A stretch of 64,000 nt of DNA, taken from contig CP054936.1 of the NCBI GenBank assembly GCA_013364255.1, forward strand, positions 5,784,353 to 5,848,352, read 5' to 3'. The notes below the pieces were generated by a model, which worked only from the letters and a program-made list of their open reading frames with translations, was not told where the DNA came from and made no database searches. Numbering within the stretch: position 1 is the first letter of the stretch; each line of letters begins with the position of its first letter. Source of the stretch: Streptomyces seoulensis (GTDB lineage: Bacteria; Actinomycetota; Actinomycetes; Streptomycetales; Streptomycetaceae). Made by a program: the position numbers and the translations under genes. Below, one piece after another: positions 50,266 through 59,233 of the stretch.

Positions 50266-51846
50266 GTGTCATCAGCGACCCCCGCTGCCACCGCCCCCGA
50301 CACCGTCCTGGTCGTCGACTTCGGCGCGCAGTACGCCCAGCTCATCGCCCGTCGCGTCCGTGAGGCCCGGGTCTACAGCGAGATCGTGCCGGGCACCCTG
50401 CCGGTCGCGGAGATGCTCGCCAAGAACCCGGCGGCGATCATCCTCTCCGGCGGCCCCTCCTCGGTCTACGAAGAGGGCGCCCCGCGCCTGGACCGCGAGC
50501 TCTTCGAGGCCGGCGTCCCCGTCTTCGGCATGTGCTACGGCTTCCAGCTGATGGCGCAGACCCTCGGCGGCACCGTGGACAACACCGGCGCCCGCGAGTA
50601 CGGCCGCACCGACCTCACCGTCTCCCGGCCCTCCTCCACCCTCTTCGAGGGCACCCCGGACGAGCAGGCCGTGTGGATGTCGCACGGCGACGCCTGCTCC
50701 GCCGCGCCCGAGGGCTTCACCGTCACGGCCTCCACGGACGTCGTCCCGGTCGCCGCCTTCGAGAACGACGACAAGAAGCTCTACGGCGTCCAGTACCACC
50801 CCGAGGTCATGCACTCCACGCACGGCCAGCAGGTGCTGGAGCACTTCCTGTACCGCGGCGCCGGCCTGAAGCCCGACTGGACCACGGGCAACGTCATCGA
50901 CGAGCAGGTCGCCGCCATCCGCGAACTGGTCGGCGACAAGCGGGCCATCTGCGGGCTGTCCGGCGGCGTGGACTCCGCGGTCGCCGCCGCCCTCGTCCAG
51001 AAGGCCATCGGCTCCCAGCTGACCTGCGTCTACGTCGACCACGGCCTGATGCGCAAGGGCGAGACCGAGCAGGTCGAGAAGGACTTCGTGGCCGCGACCG
51101 GCGTCCAGCTGAAGGTCGTCGACGCCGAGAAGCGCTTCCTCGACGCGCTCAAGGGCGTCTCGGACCCCGAGGAGAAGCGGAAGATCATCGGCCGCGAGTT
51201 CATCCGGGTCTTCGAGCAGGCCCAGGCCGAGATCATCGCGGACGAGGGCCCGGCGGTCGAGTTCCTGGTCCAGGGCACGCTGTACCCGGACGTGGTCGAG
51301 TCCGGCGGCGGCACCGGCACCGCCAACATCAAGTCGCACCACAACGTCGGCGGCCTCCCCGAGGACCTCGAGTTCCAGCTGATCGAGCCGCTGCGCAAGC
51401 TGTTCAAGGACGAGGTCCGCATGGTCGGCCAGGAACTGGGCCTGCCGGAGGAGATCGTCCAGCGCCAGCCCTTCCCGGGCCCCGGTCTCGGCATCCGCAT
51501 CGTCGGCGAGGTCACCAAGGAGCGCCTGGACCTGCTGCGCGAGGCCGACGCCATCGCCCGCGAGGAACTGACGGCGGCCGGTCTCGACCGCGACATCTGG
51601 CAGTGCCCGGTCGTGCTGCTCGCGGACGTCCGGTCCGTCGGCGTCCAGGGCGACGGCCGCACCTACGGTCACCCGATCGTGCTGCGCCCGGTCTCCTCCG
51701 AGGACGCGATGACCGCCGACTGGTCGCGCCTGCCGTACGAGGTCCTCGGCAAGATCTCCACCCGCATCACCAACGAGGTGCGCGACGTCAACCGCGTCGT
51801 CCTCGACGTCACCTCCAAGCCGCCGGGCACCATCGAGTGGGAGTAG
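50266..51846 (+). CDS. guaA: GMP synthase (glutamine-hydrolysing)
   Basis: 526 aa, both domains complete. Class I amidotransferase with Cys in FGMCYGFQLMA and the GVQYHPEV His; ATP-pyrophosphatase with PP-loop GLSGGVDS; dimerisation domain ending KPPGTIEWE. Converts XMP to GMP, downstream of GuaB encoded at 26 kb. GTG start with GGAAGG upstream. Divergent from the chorismate mutase leader region; followed by a good terminator. Confidence 0.97.
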   Translation: MSSATPAATAPDTVLVVDFGAQYAQLIARRVREARVYSEIVPGTLPVAEMLAKNPAAIILSGGPSSVYEEGAPRLDRELFEAGVPVFGMCYGFQLMAQTLGGTVDNTGAREYGRTDLTVSRPSSTLFEGTPDEQAVWMSHGDACSAAPEGFTVTASTDVVPVAAFENDDKKLYGVQYHPEVMHSTHGQQVLEHFLYRGAGLKPDWTTGNVIDEQVAAIRELVGDKRAICGLSGGVDSAVAAALVQKAIGSQLTCVYVDHGLMRKGETEQVEKDFVAATGVQLKVVDAEKRFLDALKGVSDPEEKRKIIGREFIRVFEQAQAEIIADEGPAVEFLVQGTLYPDVVESGGGTGTANIKSHHNVGGLPEDLEFQLIEPLRKLFKDEVRMVGQELGLPEEIVQRQPFPGPGLGIRIVGEVTKERLDLLREADAIAREELTAAGLDRDIWQCPVVLLADVRSVGVQGDGRTYGHPIVLRPVSSEDAMTADWSRLPYEVLGKISTRITNEVRDVNRVVLDVTSKPPGTIEWE

Positions 51847-51874
51847 ATCCCACGGCCTGCCCAGGCCCGTGAAG

Positions 51875-51906
51875 GAAAGAGGTGGAACAACCGTTCCACC
51901 TCTTTC
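51875..51906 (+). terminator. guaA terminator
   Basis: A perfect 14-bp stem GAAAGAGGTGGAAC with complement and a 4-nt loop, 28 bp past the guaA stop. Confidence 0.88.
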
Positions 51907-52032
51907 GCGTACACCCCCCGCGGCGAAGGGTCCCGCCCCGCCCTGTGCCGCATCCTCACACCCCGGCACTGTCATGTCGCCGTCACTCGCAGGTAGCTTC
52001 CGCCCCGTACGCCGAACCGCGCCGGAGGACCC

Positions 52033-52860
52033 ATGCACGGCCCCACTCCGCCCCCGCCCCTGCCGACCGACAAGCTCCGGTTCGCCATGCCGCCGATGCA
52101 CGACTCGGTCGAGGACGAACGCCGGCACCGCAAGGAACGCCTCGCCGCCGCCCTGCGCGTCTTCGGACGGCACGGCTTCGAGGACGGCGTCTCGGGCCAC
52201 ATCACCGCCCGCGACCCCGAGTTCAGCGACTGCTTCTGGGTCAACCCCTTCGGCATGCCGTTCAAGCACGTCACCGTGGCCGACCTCGTGCTCGCCAACC
52301 AGGACGGGCAGGTCATCGAGGGCCGCTACCACGTCAACCAGGCCGCGTTCACCGTGCACGCCCAGGTCCACGCCGCCCGCCCGGACGTCGTCGCCGTCGC
52401 CCACTGCCACTCGGTGCACGGCCGCGCGCTGGCCGCCCTGGGCGAACTCCTGGACCCCATCACCCAGGAGAGCTGCGCCTTCTACGAGGACCACGCCCTC
52501 TACGACACCTATACCGGCGTCATCGTCGACGCCGAGGAGGGCCGCCGTATCGCGGACGTGCTCGGCTCCCACAAGGCGCTGGTCCTGCGCAACCACGGCC
52601 TGCTCACCGTCGGCGACTCGGTGGACGCCGCCGCCTGGTGGTTTCTGTCGATGGAACGCTCCGCCCAGGTCCAGCTCACCGCCCGCGCGGCGGGCCGGCC
52701 CGTCCTCATCGACCACCGGGCGGCGGTCGCGACCCGCGAACAGCTCGGCGGCGATCTGGTGGCCTGGATCAACTACCAGCCGCTGTGGCAGGACATCACC
52801 CGCAGCGAGCCCGACCTGCTGGACCAGAACCCCACCCCACCGGCCGACCTCGACGGCTGA
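52033..52860 (+). CDS. Class II aldolase/adducin family protein
   Basis: 275 aa. Zinc-binding His residues appear in VAHCHSVHGRALAAL and LRNHGLLTVG; the early segment FEDGVSGHITARDPE matches the family's SGNxSxR region. Members include L-fuculose-phosphate aldolase and L-ribulose-5-phosphate 4-epimerase, but this subgroup (with FWVNPFGMPF) is mostly uncharacterised. Stands alone between guaA and a membrane protein gene. Confidence 0.88.
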   Translation: MHGPTPPPPLPTDKLRFAMPPMHDSVEDERRHRKERLAAALRVFGRHGFEDGVSGHITARDPEFSDCFWVNPFGMPFKHVTVADLVLANQDGQVIEGRYHVNQAAFTVHAQVHAARPDVVAVAHCHSVHGRALAALGELLDPITQESCAFYEDHALYDTYTGVIVDAEEGRRIADVLGSHKALVLRNHGLLTVGDSVDAAAWWFLSMERSAQVQLTARAAGRPVLIDHRAAVATREQLGGDLVAWINYQPLWQDITRSEPDLLDQNPTPPADLDG

Positions 52861-52881
52861 GCCGCCTGGCCCCGACCGAGG

Positions 52882-52909
52882 CCGTCCCCGGGGCCGTCCC
52901 CGGGGACGG
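52882..52909 (+). terminator. Terminator after the aldolase-family gene
   Basis: A 10-bp stem CCGTCCCCGG/CCGGGGACGG. The left arm and loop are a 12-bp tandem repeat of GGCCGTCCCCGG. Confidence 0.6.
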
Positions 52910-53047
52910 GTCAACCCGCGAACCCGAGCTTCACCCGCACTGATCAGATCGCGCAGCCGAGGCGCCCGAGGTAGGGCACAATTCGCAGACGGCGTAAGCG
53001 TGTTGGCCGCAGGTCTCTGCGGGTTCCGGGGAAGGCGGGCGTCGGGC

Positions 53048-54325
53048 GTGGCGGTGCAGGAAGCGAGAGACGGCGCGGGGGCGGCTGCCCACGCGGGCGG
53101 CTGCACGTGCGGGGACTGTCCGCACGGGGCGCGTACCGGGCACCGGCGAGCCGTTGCCGAGTTCCTCTCCAAACGGGACGAGTTCGCCGCCGGCCAGGGA
53201 CTCCCGGCCGCCGTGGCCCACTCGGTGTCCGCCTCCCGGCAGTGGGTCTCGGAGGAACTGACGCAGTCCGCGGAACTCGTCGCCGCCCGTGGCCGCGCCG
53301 AGGGCGAGGCGTGGCTGGCGCGACTGTGGGGCTGGACGGTGTCCACGGTGTGGGCGGCGGTGGTGGCGCTGCTCCTCGCCCAGGCGCTGACCGCGATCGG
53401 CGCCGGCTGGAGCACCGCACGCACGGCGGGTCTGCTGTCGGCCGTGGTGGTGGCCGGTGCGCTGACGGCCGCCTCCTGGTTCCACCGGGCGCGCGGCGGT
53501 GCGCTCGCCCCGGTCATCGGCGAGGACAACCGCCTGTCCACCTCGCGCGCCGTCGCCACCGCGTGGGTGCTGTTCGTCGGGTACGCGGTGCTGGTGCTGG
53601 CCGGCCGCCTGGCCGCTGCCTCCAGCCACGCGGAACGCGACGCGCTGCTCTCCGGGCTGGACCTGGCCCGGGGCGCCGGCGTGGTCACCGTGCTCGCCGT
53701 GGTGTGCGGGATCGCCGTCCTGGTGCGGCGGGTGGTCGGTCTGCGGGTACTGGGCCAGCGCCTGCAGAAGGTCCGGGCGCACCGTCCCCGGGCCGCCGAT
53801 CTCCTCACCGACGACGCCGGCCGCGGCGCCTTCTCGGACATCCAGTACGTCGTCATCAGTGCTGTCTCCCTCGTGTTCGCGGCGGTACGGCTGGCCCGGC
53901 GGCCCGATCAGCTGCCCGACCTGCCCTGGGGGCTGGCGGTGGTGATGCTGGTGTCGGCCCTGACCTACCTGGCGGGCAAGTACGCCGACGGCGGCCGGCC
54001 CGTCATCCTCTCGGTGGTCCGCGCCCGGGAGGCCGGTGACCTCGACGCCCCGATCCGCACCGGCGACGACATCGAGATCCGGGGCGCCGGGTTCGTCCCG
54101 CCCGGTGCGCAGGCGGCCGACCGGCTCTCACGGATGGTGGTCCGCATCGGCGCGGTCAACGTCCACGTCCCCTTGGTCCCGGTCACCGGAGGCTTCAGCA
54201 ACCCCACGGACGCGGCCCTGACCGTCCCCGTCCCCGCCGACGTCGAACCGGGCCGTGTCGAGGTGCAGCTGGTCACCGCGGCGGGCGTGGAGACCAACCG
54301 GTACGCCATCGATGTGACGGAGTGA
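53048..54325 (+). CDS. Multi-pass membrane protein with C-terminal IPT-like domain
   Basis: About 425 aa. Short Cys motif near the start (CTCGDCPH), a soluble helix, then about six membrane segments (for example VWAAVVALLLAQALTAIGAG and ATAWVLFVGYAVLVLAG). The last 110 residues (DDIEIRGAGFVPPGAQAADRL...RIGAVNVHVPL...) have the G-x-G-F and strand spacing of an IPT/TIG immunoglobulin-like domain. The start is uncertain; GTG at 53048 is used. No family identified. The stop region is part of a 16-bp tandem repeat. Confidence 0.75.
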   Translation: MAVQEARDGAGAAAHAGGCTCGDCPHGARTGHRRAVAEFLSKRDEFAAGQGLPAAVAHSVSASRQWVSEELTQSAELVAARGRAEGEAWLARLWGWTVSTVWAAVVALLLAQALTAIGAGWSTARTAGLLSAVVVAGALTAASWFHRARGGALAPVIGEDNRLSTSRAVATAWVLFVGYAVLVLAGRLAAASSHAERDALLSGLDLARGAGVVTVLAVVCGIAVLVRRVVGLRVLGQRLQKVRAHRPRAADLLTDDAGRGAFSDIQYVVISAVSLVFAAVRLARRPDQLPDLPWGLAVVMLVSALTYLAGKYADGGRPVILSVVRAREAGDLDAPIRTGDDIEIRGAGFVPPGAQAADRLSRMVVRIGAVNVHVPLVPVTGGFSNPTDAALTVPVPADVEPGRVEVQLVTAAGVETNRYAIDVTE

Positions 54326-54349
54326 TGGAGTACCGGAGTGATGGAGTGA
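54318..54349. repeat. 16-bp duplication spanning a stop codon
   Basis: CGGAGTGATGGAGTAC (54318-54333) followed by CGGAGTGATGGAGTGA (54334-54349). The first copy contains the TGA stop of the membrane protein gene at 54323-54325. Confidence 0.93.
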
Positions 54350-54435
54350 CGGCGGGGGCGAGGGGCCGAGCGCGGGATCGAAATCCTACGTAAGTCGGAA
54401 AAACGGTCCGACGTGATTGAGCGAGCCCTTTCTTA

Positions 54436-54445
54436 CATACGTATG
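54436..54445. promoter_or_regulatory. CATACGTATG palindrome upstream of doxX-like gene
   Basis: A perfect 10-bp palindrome inside an AT-rich stretch (TTACATACGTATGGT), resembling TetR-family operator cores. It lies about 50 bp before the DoxX start. No TetR gene is adjacent, so the regulator is unknown. Confidence 0.35.
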
Positions 54446-54492
54446 GTCTGTTGAGAGGTAAACGGCATTGGGGTGAGAGGCGGCTGGCAGCG

Positions 54493-55020
54493 ATGACCCA
54501 CGGCGTTCGGATGGACACGCGCACTTCGTACGGCGACCGACGCGGTGACTGGCGGGACACCGCCACCCGCTATGCCCTCCTTCCTCTCCGTGTCTTCCTG
54601 GGTGTCACCTTCATCTACGCCGGCCTGGACAAACTCACCGACGGCGCCTTCCTGAAGGCCTCCGGTCCGGGATCGATCGGCGACACGATGCGCGCGGTGC
54701 GCGACTCCTCCGCCATCCCGGCCCTGGTGGACCTGTCCCTGAAGGCCCCGGTCGGCTTCGGCGCCGCCATCGCCGTCGGAGAAGTGGCCGTCGGCATCGG
54801 CGTCCTCGTCGGCCTGCTGGGTCGCCTCGCCGCACTCGGCGGCGCACTGATCTCCCTCAGCCTGTGGCTCACGGTCAGCTGGTCCTCCACCCCCTACTAC
54901 TACGGCAACGACCTCGCCTATCTGATGGCCTGGCTCCCGCTCGTCCTCGCCGGCACTCCCATGTTCTCCGCGGACGCGGCCCTGCGCTCCCGCCGCCAGG
55001 GCGGGCCTGCCTACCGCTGA
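54493..55020 (+). CDS. DoxX-family membrane protein
   Basis: 175 aa with four membrane segments: YALLPLRVFLGVTFIYAGLDKL, FGAAIAVGEVAVGIGVLVGLL, GGALISLSLWLTVSW and YLMAWLPLVLAGTPM. The RVFLGVTFIYAGLDKLTDG segment is typical of DoxX proteins linked to thiol or oxidative stress in actinobacteria. The start is uncertain (ATG 54493 or 54511, or TTG 54451). Confidence 0.82.
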   Translation: MTHGVRMDTRTSYGDRRGDWRDTATRYALLPLRVFLGVTFIYAGLDKLTDGAFLKASGPGSIGDTMRAVRDSSAIPALVDLSLKAPVGFGAAIAVGEVAVGIGVLVGLLGRLAALGGALISLSLWLTVSWSSTPYYYGNDLAYLMAWLPLVLAGTPMFSADAALRSRRQGGPAYR

Positions 55021-55054
55021 CCTCGGTCCGAGTCGGTGGCTGCCGTCCCGGTGC

Positions 55055-55300
55055 TCAGTCCACCGAGCCCGGCCCGGCGTCGGCCAGTCCCGCAGCGCGG
55101 CGGCCGGTCCGGTGCCTGCGTATCGTCCGGTTCAGCAGTGCCGTCACGCCTGCCAGGAACAGGCCGCCCACGACCAGCGGGACGGCCGTGAACCAGGGAA
55201 TCCGCCAGAGACCGTGCGCGGCGCCCGCGTAGACGACGCCCGCCACGATGAGGAACACGCCGGCCACCAGCTTCCCCGGCTGGAACTCATGACGTGCCAC
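55055..55300 (-). CDS. Small membrane protein downstream of the PspC gene
   Basis: 81 aa with two hydrophobic helices (LVAGVFLIVAGVVYAG and FTAVPLVVGGLFLAGVTALL) and an Arg-rich C-terminus. The ATG overlaps the end of the PspC/LiaF-like gene by 14 bp, so the two are co-translated. Possibly a small partner in envelope-stress sensing. Family unknown. Confidence 0.78.
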   Translation of the reverse strand: MARHEFQPGKLVAGVFLIVAGVVYAGAAHGLWRIPWFTAVPLVVGGLFLAGVTALLNRTIRRHRTGRRAAGLADAGPGSVD

Positions 55301-56840
55301 GGCTCACCTCCGCCTGTCCCATACCGACCCGCAGGTCGAGATCAAGTGTTCCGGCACCCTTGCCGCCCGATGCCGGGGGCAGGGTCACCTGCTGGTGCCT
55401 GCCCGGAGTCACATCCACGTCCTGGGAGTCGTCGCCCGGCAGCTGGACGTCGCCCAGACCCACATCGATGACCGCCCGCACGGTCACGTCCCGGGGAACG
55501 ACCACCCGCAGCCGTCCCACCCCGACCTCGGCCCGCGCCGTCACCGTCTGGCCCTTGCCCACGTGTATTCGGGTCAGGTCGAGCGTGCCCTCACCCGTGC
55601 CCAGGTCGTACGTGCCCTGGACGTCCGCCGTCGCGGCCGGCTGCCATGTCGTGTGCGTCCAGTGCGTGCTGATGTCCCTGGGAAGCGCCGCCGATGCCGT
55701 GAGCAGCGCCGCGGTGACGATCGCCAGCAGGATGGAACCCCCGCCGGTCCGCCCCAGGAAGGCGCTGACCGCTATGCCCAGCCCGAAGACGGCGAGCGCG
55801 CATCCCAGACCGGTCTGCAGGCTGATGCCGAGCGCGTGGTCGTCCCAGGTCAGCCGGGTGCCCAGACAGCCTGCGACCAGGGCCAGCAGGAAGGTCCAGC
55901 CGCCGATCCAGCGTGGTCCGCGGGGGCGCGGCGGCTCGGTGCGCGGGGTGCGTATATCCGCGCGCGCGCGGGTGCCCAGGCTGATGTTGACGGCGGCCGC
56001 GATGTCCCGGTCTCGGGAGTCCTGGGGGCCCCACAGATATCCGGTGCCGCCGACATGGGTGCCGTCCTTGACGATCGGGTCGCGCCACCAGGAGGGGTAG
56101 GAGGCGGGGAACGGCGGTGCCTGAGCCTCCGGAGGTGCGTCGGCGGCGGCCTGGGCGGCCAGCGGATCGGGGTCGGGGGCGCCCCGGTGCCGCGACCAGT
56201 ACCCCGCCCCCGCCAGGAGCAGGGAGAGGACGATGCCGAAGGTCAGCACGCTGCCGTTGTTCAGCATCGACAGGAACACCCCGCAACCCACCAGCGCGAA
56301 CAGCACGCCGGCCAGCGCCTGGCCGTCCACCCGGCCGGTGAGGAGCTTGCGTACCTCGTTCTCGTCCTCGTCGTCGAACGGGACGAGGAGCCAGGCGAAG
56401 CCGTAGAAGAGGAGACCGATTCCGCCTGTCGCGGCGAGCACGGCCAACGTGATCCGGAAGATCACCGGGTCCATGTCGCACTGGCGTCCCAGCCCCGAGC
56501 AGACACCGGCGATCAGCTTGTGCCGCTTGTCCCGCCGGAGCCTCGACGGTTCCCGTCCGTCTTCGGGCCCTTCGGCCGTCGCCGAGACCGCGTCGGGCCC
56601 CGCGCCGGTAGCCCCCGTCGTCCCCGTCACACTCGCCTCTCCGCTCCGGTGCGGGTGGTCGCCCGCACCCGGCTGTCGCTGTCCGCTTGTTCCCCGCGTA
56701 CGCGCGGCCGTGTGGCCGGACGCGCGCGGTTCCTCACCCGCACCCGTGCCGGGCGCGGTGGCCGGCGGCCCGGCGCCCACGATCGGGCGGGGGCCGGAGC
56801 CGGGTCCCCGACCCGTCGCGGCGTGCTGGTGATTCGTCAT
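55287..56840 (-). CDS. PspC/LiaF-like membrane protein
   Basis: 517 aa. A 95-residue disordered head, then a PspC domain (RRDKRHKLIAGVCSGLGRQCDMDPVIFRITLAVLAATGGIG...YGFAWLLVPFD) with its membrane hairpin, further membrane helices, and a C-terminal beta-rich domain (VQGTYDLGTGEGTLDLTRIHVGKG...ARAEVGVGRLRVVVP...VGLGDVQLPG) of the LiaF 'toastrack' kind. In Firmicutes LiaF inhibits the kinase LiaS; here a PspC-type kinase gene is divergent across 174 bp, giving a LiaFSR-like set. Confidence 0.88.
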   Translation of the reverse strand: MTNHQHAATGRGPGSGPRPIVGAGPPATAPGTGAGEEPRASGHTAARTRGTSGQRQPGAGDHPHRSGEASVTGTTGATGAGPDAVSATAEGPEDGREPSRLRRDKRHKLIAGVCSGLGRQCDMDPVIFRITLAVLAATGGIGLLFYGFAWLLVPFDDEDENEVRKLLTGRVDGQALAGVLFALVGCGVFLSMLNNGSVLTFGIVLSLLLAGAGYWSRHRGAPDPDPLAAQAAADAPPEAQAPPFPASYPSWWRDPIVKDGTHVGGTGYLWGPQDSRDRDIAAAVNISLGTRARADIRTPRTEPPRPRGPRWIGGWTFLLALVAGCLGTRLTWDDHALGISLQTGLGCALAVFGLGIAVSAFLGRTGGGSILLAIVTAALLTASAALPRDISTHWTHTTWQPAATADVQGTYDLGTGEGTLDLTRIHVGKGQTVTARAEVGVGRLRVVVPRDVTVRAVIDVGLGDVQLPGDDSQDVDVTPGRHQQVTLPPASGGKGAGTLDLDLRVGMGQAEVSRGTS

Positions 56841-57014
56841 GCGTCCATGGTGACGGGCGGGCCGCCGCTGCGGGAGTCGGGACGACCCTGGCCGAACCCT
56901 GATTCGCCCCTGAGCCCGGCCCGGGATGCGTTCGACGGGCGTCCGGGCACGGCCGGCACCGCGATGTGCGCGGCTCGCGGGGGAAGATCAGGGGAGTCTC
57001 GGGGACGGACCCTG

Positions 57015-58340
57015 ATGTCCCGGCCGCGGCGGCATGTGACCATCGATGGCATGCCGGAAGCCGCAGCACTGCCCCTCGACGACCCGCGGCCGCCGCGCAA
57101 GCTCTACCGCAGCAGCGACGGACGCTGGCTCGGCGGAGTGGCGCGGGGCCTCGCCGGGCACCTCGGGCTGCCGGTGGTCTGGGTGCGGCTCGTCTTCGCC
57201 GGTCTGTTCATGGCCGACGGCCTCGGCGCGCTGCTGTACGCGGCCTTCTGGTTCTTCGTCCCTCTCGGCGTCGGCGGTGTCGCCGGCCAGCGGCCGCCCT
57301 CGCTCGTCACCACCGAGACCTCGCCCGACGGCCGCCGCAGAATCGTCGCCCGCAAGCCGGACCGGGGACAGATACTCGCGCTGCTCCTCATGGTCATCGT
57401 GGCCATGGTCTTCGTCGGCAGCGTGAATCTGGGCGGCGGTGCCAAGGCGTATCTGGTGCCGGCCGTCCTCGTCGCCGCGGGCGTCGCCCTCGTCTGGCGG
57501 CAGGCGGACAACGCCCGCCGGGCCCGTTGGGTCGAGGTGGGCCGCCACCGCCGTACGCTCACACTGCTGCGCGCGGGCGCGGGTGTCCTGCTGGTCACGG
57601 CCGGTGTCTCGGCCATCTTCGTTCTCCAGGGCTCCGCCGCTCATCTCGGTTCGGTCCTTCAGGCGGCGCTCGCCGTTCTCGTCGGCATAACGCTGCTCGC
57701 CGGCCCCTATCTCGTGCGGATGACGCAGGACCTCTCCGAGGAGCGGCTGATGCGTATCCGCGCCCAGGAGCGCGCCGAGGTGGCGGCCCACGTCCATGAC
57801 TCGGTGCTGCACACCCTCACCCTGATCCAGCGCAACGCGGAGAACGCGGGGGAGGTGCGCCGCCTGGCCCGCGCCCAGGAGCGCGACCTGCGGGCCTGGC
57901 TCTACAAACCGGAGGGCAACGGAAAGGACGAGGACGACGAACCGGCCACCCTCGCCGAGGCGGTCAAGCGCAACGCCGCCGAGGTCGAGGACAAGCACGG
58001 CGTCCCGATAGAGGTGGTCGTGGTCGGCGACTGCCCGCTCGACGAACGGATCGGCGCCCAGATGCAAGCCGCGCGGGAAGCCATGGTGAACGCCGCCAAG
58101 TACGGTGGCGAGGGCGGCGCCGTGCAGGTCTACGCGGAGGTGGAGGGGAAGACGGTCTTCGTGTCCGTCCGGGACCGCGGACCCGGCTTCGACTTCGACG
58201 CGATACCCGCCGACCGCATGGGCGTCAGAGAATCGATCATCGGCCGCATGGAGCGCAACGGGGGCACCGCCCGGCTGCGCGCGGTGCCGGACGGCGGCAC
58301 GGAGGTCGAGTTGGAGATGGAGAGGGCGGAGAACACGTGA
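57015..58340 (+). CDS. Histidine kinase with N-terminal PspC domain
   Basis: 441 aa. PspC domain at about residues 28-90 (RKLYRSSDGRWLGGVARGLAGHLGLPVVWVRLVFAG...FFVPLG), about five membrane helices, NarL-type dimerisation helix with phosphoacceptor H261 (AAHVHDSVLHTLTLIQ), and an ATPase domain (REAMVNAAKYGG, RDRGPGFDFD). It senses envelope state and phosphorylates the regulator encoded next, whose ATG overlaps the kinase stop (TGATG). The start at 57015 has a GGGGACGG-like site; ATG 57051 is an alternative. Confidence 0.93.
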   Translation: MSRPRRHVTIDGMPEAAALPLDDPRPPRKLYRSSDGRWLGGVARGLAGHLGLPVVWVRLVFAGLFMADGLGALLYAAFWFFVPLGVGGVAGQRPPSLVTTETSPDGRRRIVARKPDRGQILALLLMVIVAMVFVGSVNLGGGAKAYLVPAVLVAAGVALVWRQADNARRARWVEVGRHRRTLTLLRAGAGVLLVTAGVSAIFVLQGSAAHLGSVLQAALAVLVGITLLAGPYLVRMTQDLSEERLMRIRAQERAEVAAHVHDSVLHTLTLIQRNAENAGEVRRLARAQERDLRAWLYKPEGNGKDEDDEPATLAEAVKRNAAEVEDKHGVPIEVVVVGDCPLDERIGAQMQAAREAMVNAAKYGGEGGAVQVYAEVEGKTVFVSVRDRGPGFDFDAIPADRMGVRESIIGRMERNGGTARLRAVPDGGTEVELEMERAENT

Positions 58341-59080
58341 TGAGCGACCCGACCGAGACGAACGGTACGGCCGGAGCGGAGGCGGCGGTGGGCGCCGGCG
58401 GGGCGGGCGGGGCGGGCGGACGGCATGTGCGCGTGGTCCTCGTCGACGACCACCGCATGTTCCGCACGGGCGTCCAAGCCGAGATCGGCCGGACCGAGGA
58501 GACCGGGGTGGAGGTCGTCGGCGAGGCCGCGGACGTCGACCAGGCGGTCGACGTCATCACCACGGCCCGGCCGGAGGTGGTCCTGCTCGACGTCCACCTG
58601 CCCGGTGGCGGCGGGGTCGAGGTGCTGCGCCGCTGCGCCGCGCTGATGGCCGACAGCGAACGGCCGGTCCGTTTCCTCGCCCTGTCCGTCTCGGACGCGG
58701 CGGAGGACGTGATCGGCGTCATCCGGGGCGGGGCGCGCGGGTATGTGACGAAGACCATCACCGGGTCCGACCTCATCGACTCCATCTTCCGCGTCCAGGA
58801 GGGCGACGCGGTGTTCTCGCCGCGTCTGGCCGGCTTCGTGCTCGATGCCTTCGCCTCGACCGACGCGCCGCCGGTGGACGAGGACCTCGACCGCCTCACC
58901 CAGCGCGAGCGCGAGGTCCTCCGGCTCATCGCCCGCGGCTACGCCTACAAGGAGATCGCCAAGCAGCTGTTCATCTCGGTGAAGACGGTGGAATCCCATG
59001 TCTCGGCGGTGCTGCGCAAGCTCCAGCTGTCCAACCGGCACGAGCTGACCCGTTGGGCCACGGCACGCCGGCTGGTGTGA
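58340..59080 (+). CDS. NarL/LuxR-family response regulator
   Basis: 246 aa. A Gly/Ala-rich N-terminal lead of 28 residues, a receiver domain with D84 in VVLLDVHLPG and Lys in VTKTITG, then a LuxR-type helix-turn-helix (LTQREREVLRLIARGYAYKEIAKQLFISVKTVESHVSAVLRKL). Partner of the PspC histidine kinase by overlap and orientation. The 19 bp around its stop codon recur 44 bp downstream. Confidence 0.94.
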   Translation: MSDPTETNGTAGAEAAVGAGGAGGAGGRHVRVVLVDDHRMFRTGVQAEIGRTEETGVEVVGEAADVDQAVDVITTARPEVVLLDVHLPGGGGVEVLRRCAALMADSERPVRFLALSVSDAAEDVIGVIRGGARGYVTKTITGSDLIDSIFRVQEGDAVFSPRLAGFVLDAFASTDAPPVDEDLDRLTQREREVLRLIARGYAYKEIAKQLFISVKTVESHVSAVLRKLQLSNRHELTRWATARRLV

Positions 59081-59134
59081 GCGGACCGCGTCCGAGTCCG
59101 ACAGGCCCCCGCCGACTGGAGTGAGCGGACCGCG
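59072..59134. repeat. Direct repeat of the response-regulator stop region
   Basis: CTGG-T/A-GTGAGCGGACCGCG occurs at 59072-59090, where it contains the TGA stop, and again at 59116-59134; 18 of 19 bases are identical, period 44 bp. Confidence 0.9.
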
Positions 59135-59233
59135 CACGGCCGGGGCCGCCATCGGTACCCGGGGGCCCGCCGCGCAGGTCACCGGCGGCCGGCCGTGCCC
59201 GCCCGCTCGGCACCGCCCGCTCACCCCACCCGC

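Noticed and set aside
50272..53856. 1194-codon open frame on the minus strand
   Set aside because: Antisense to guaA, the aldolase and part of the membrane protein gene, all of which have clear family motifs on the plus strand.
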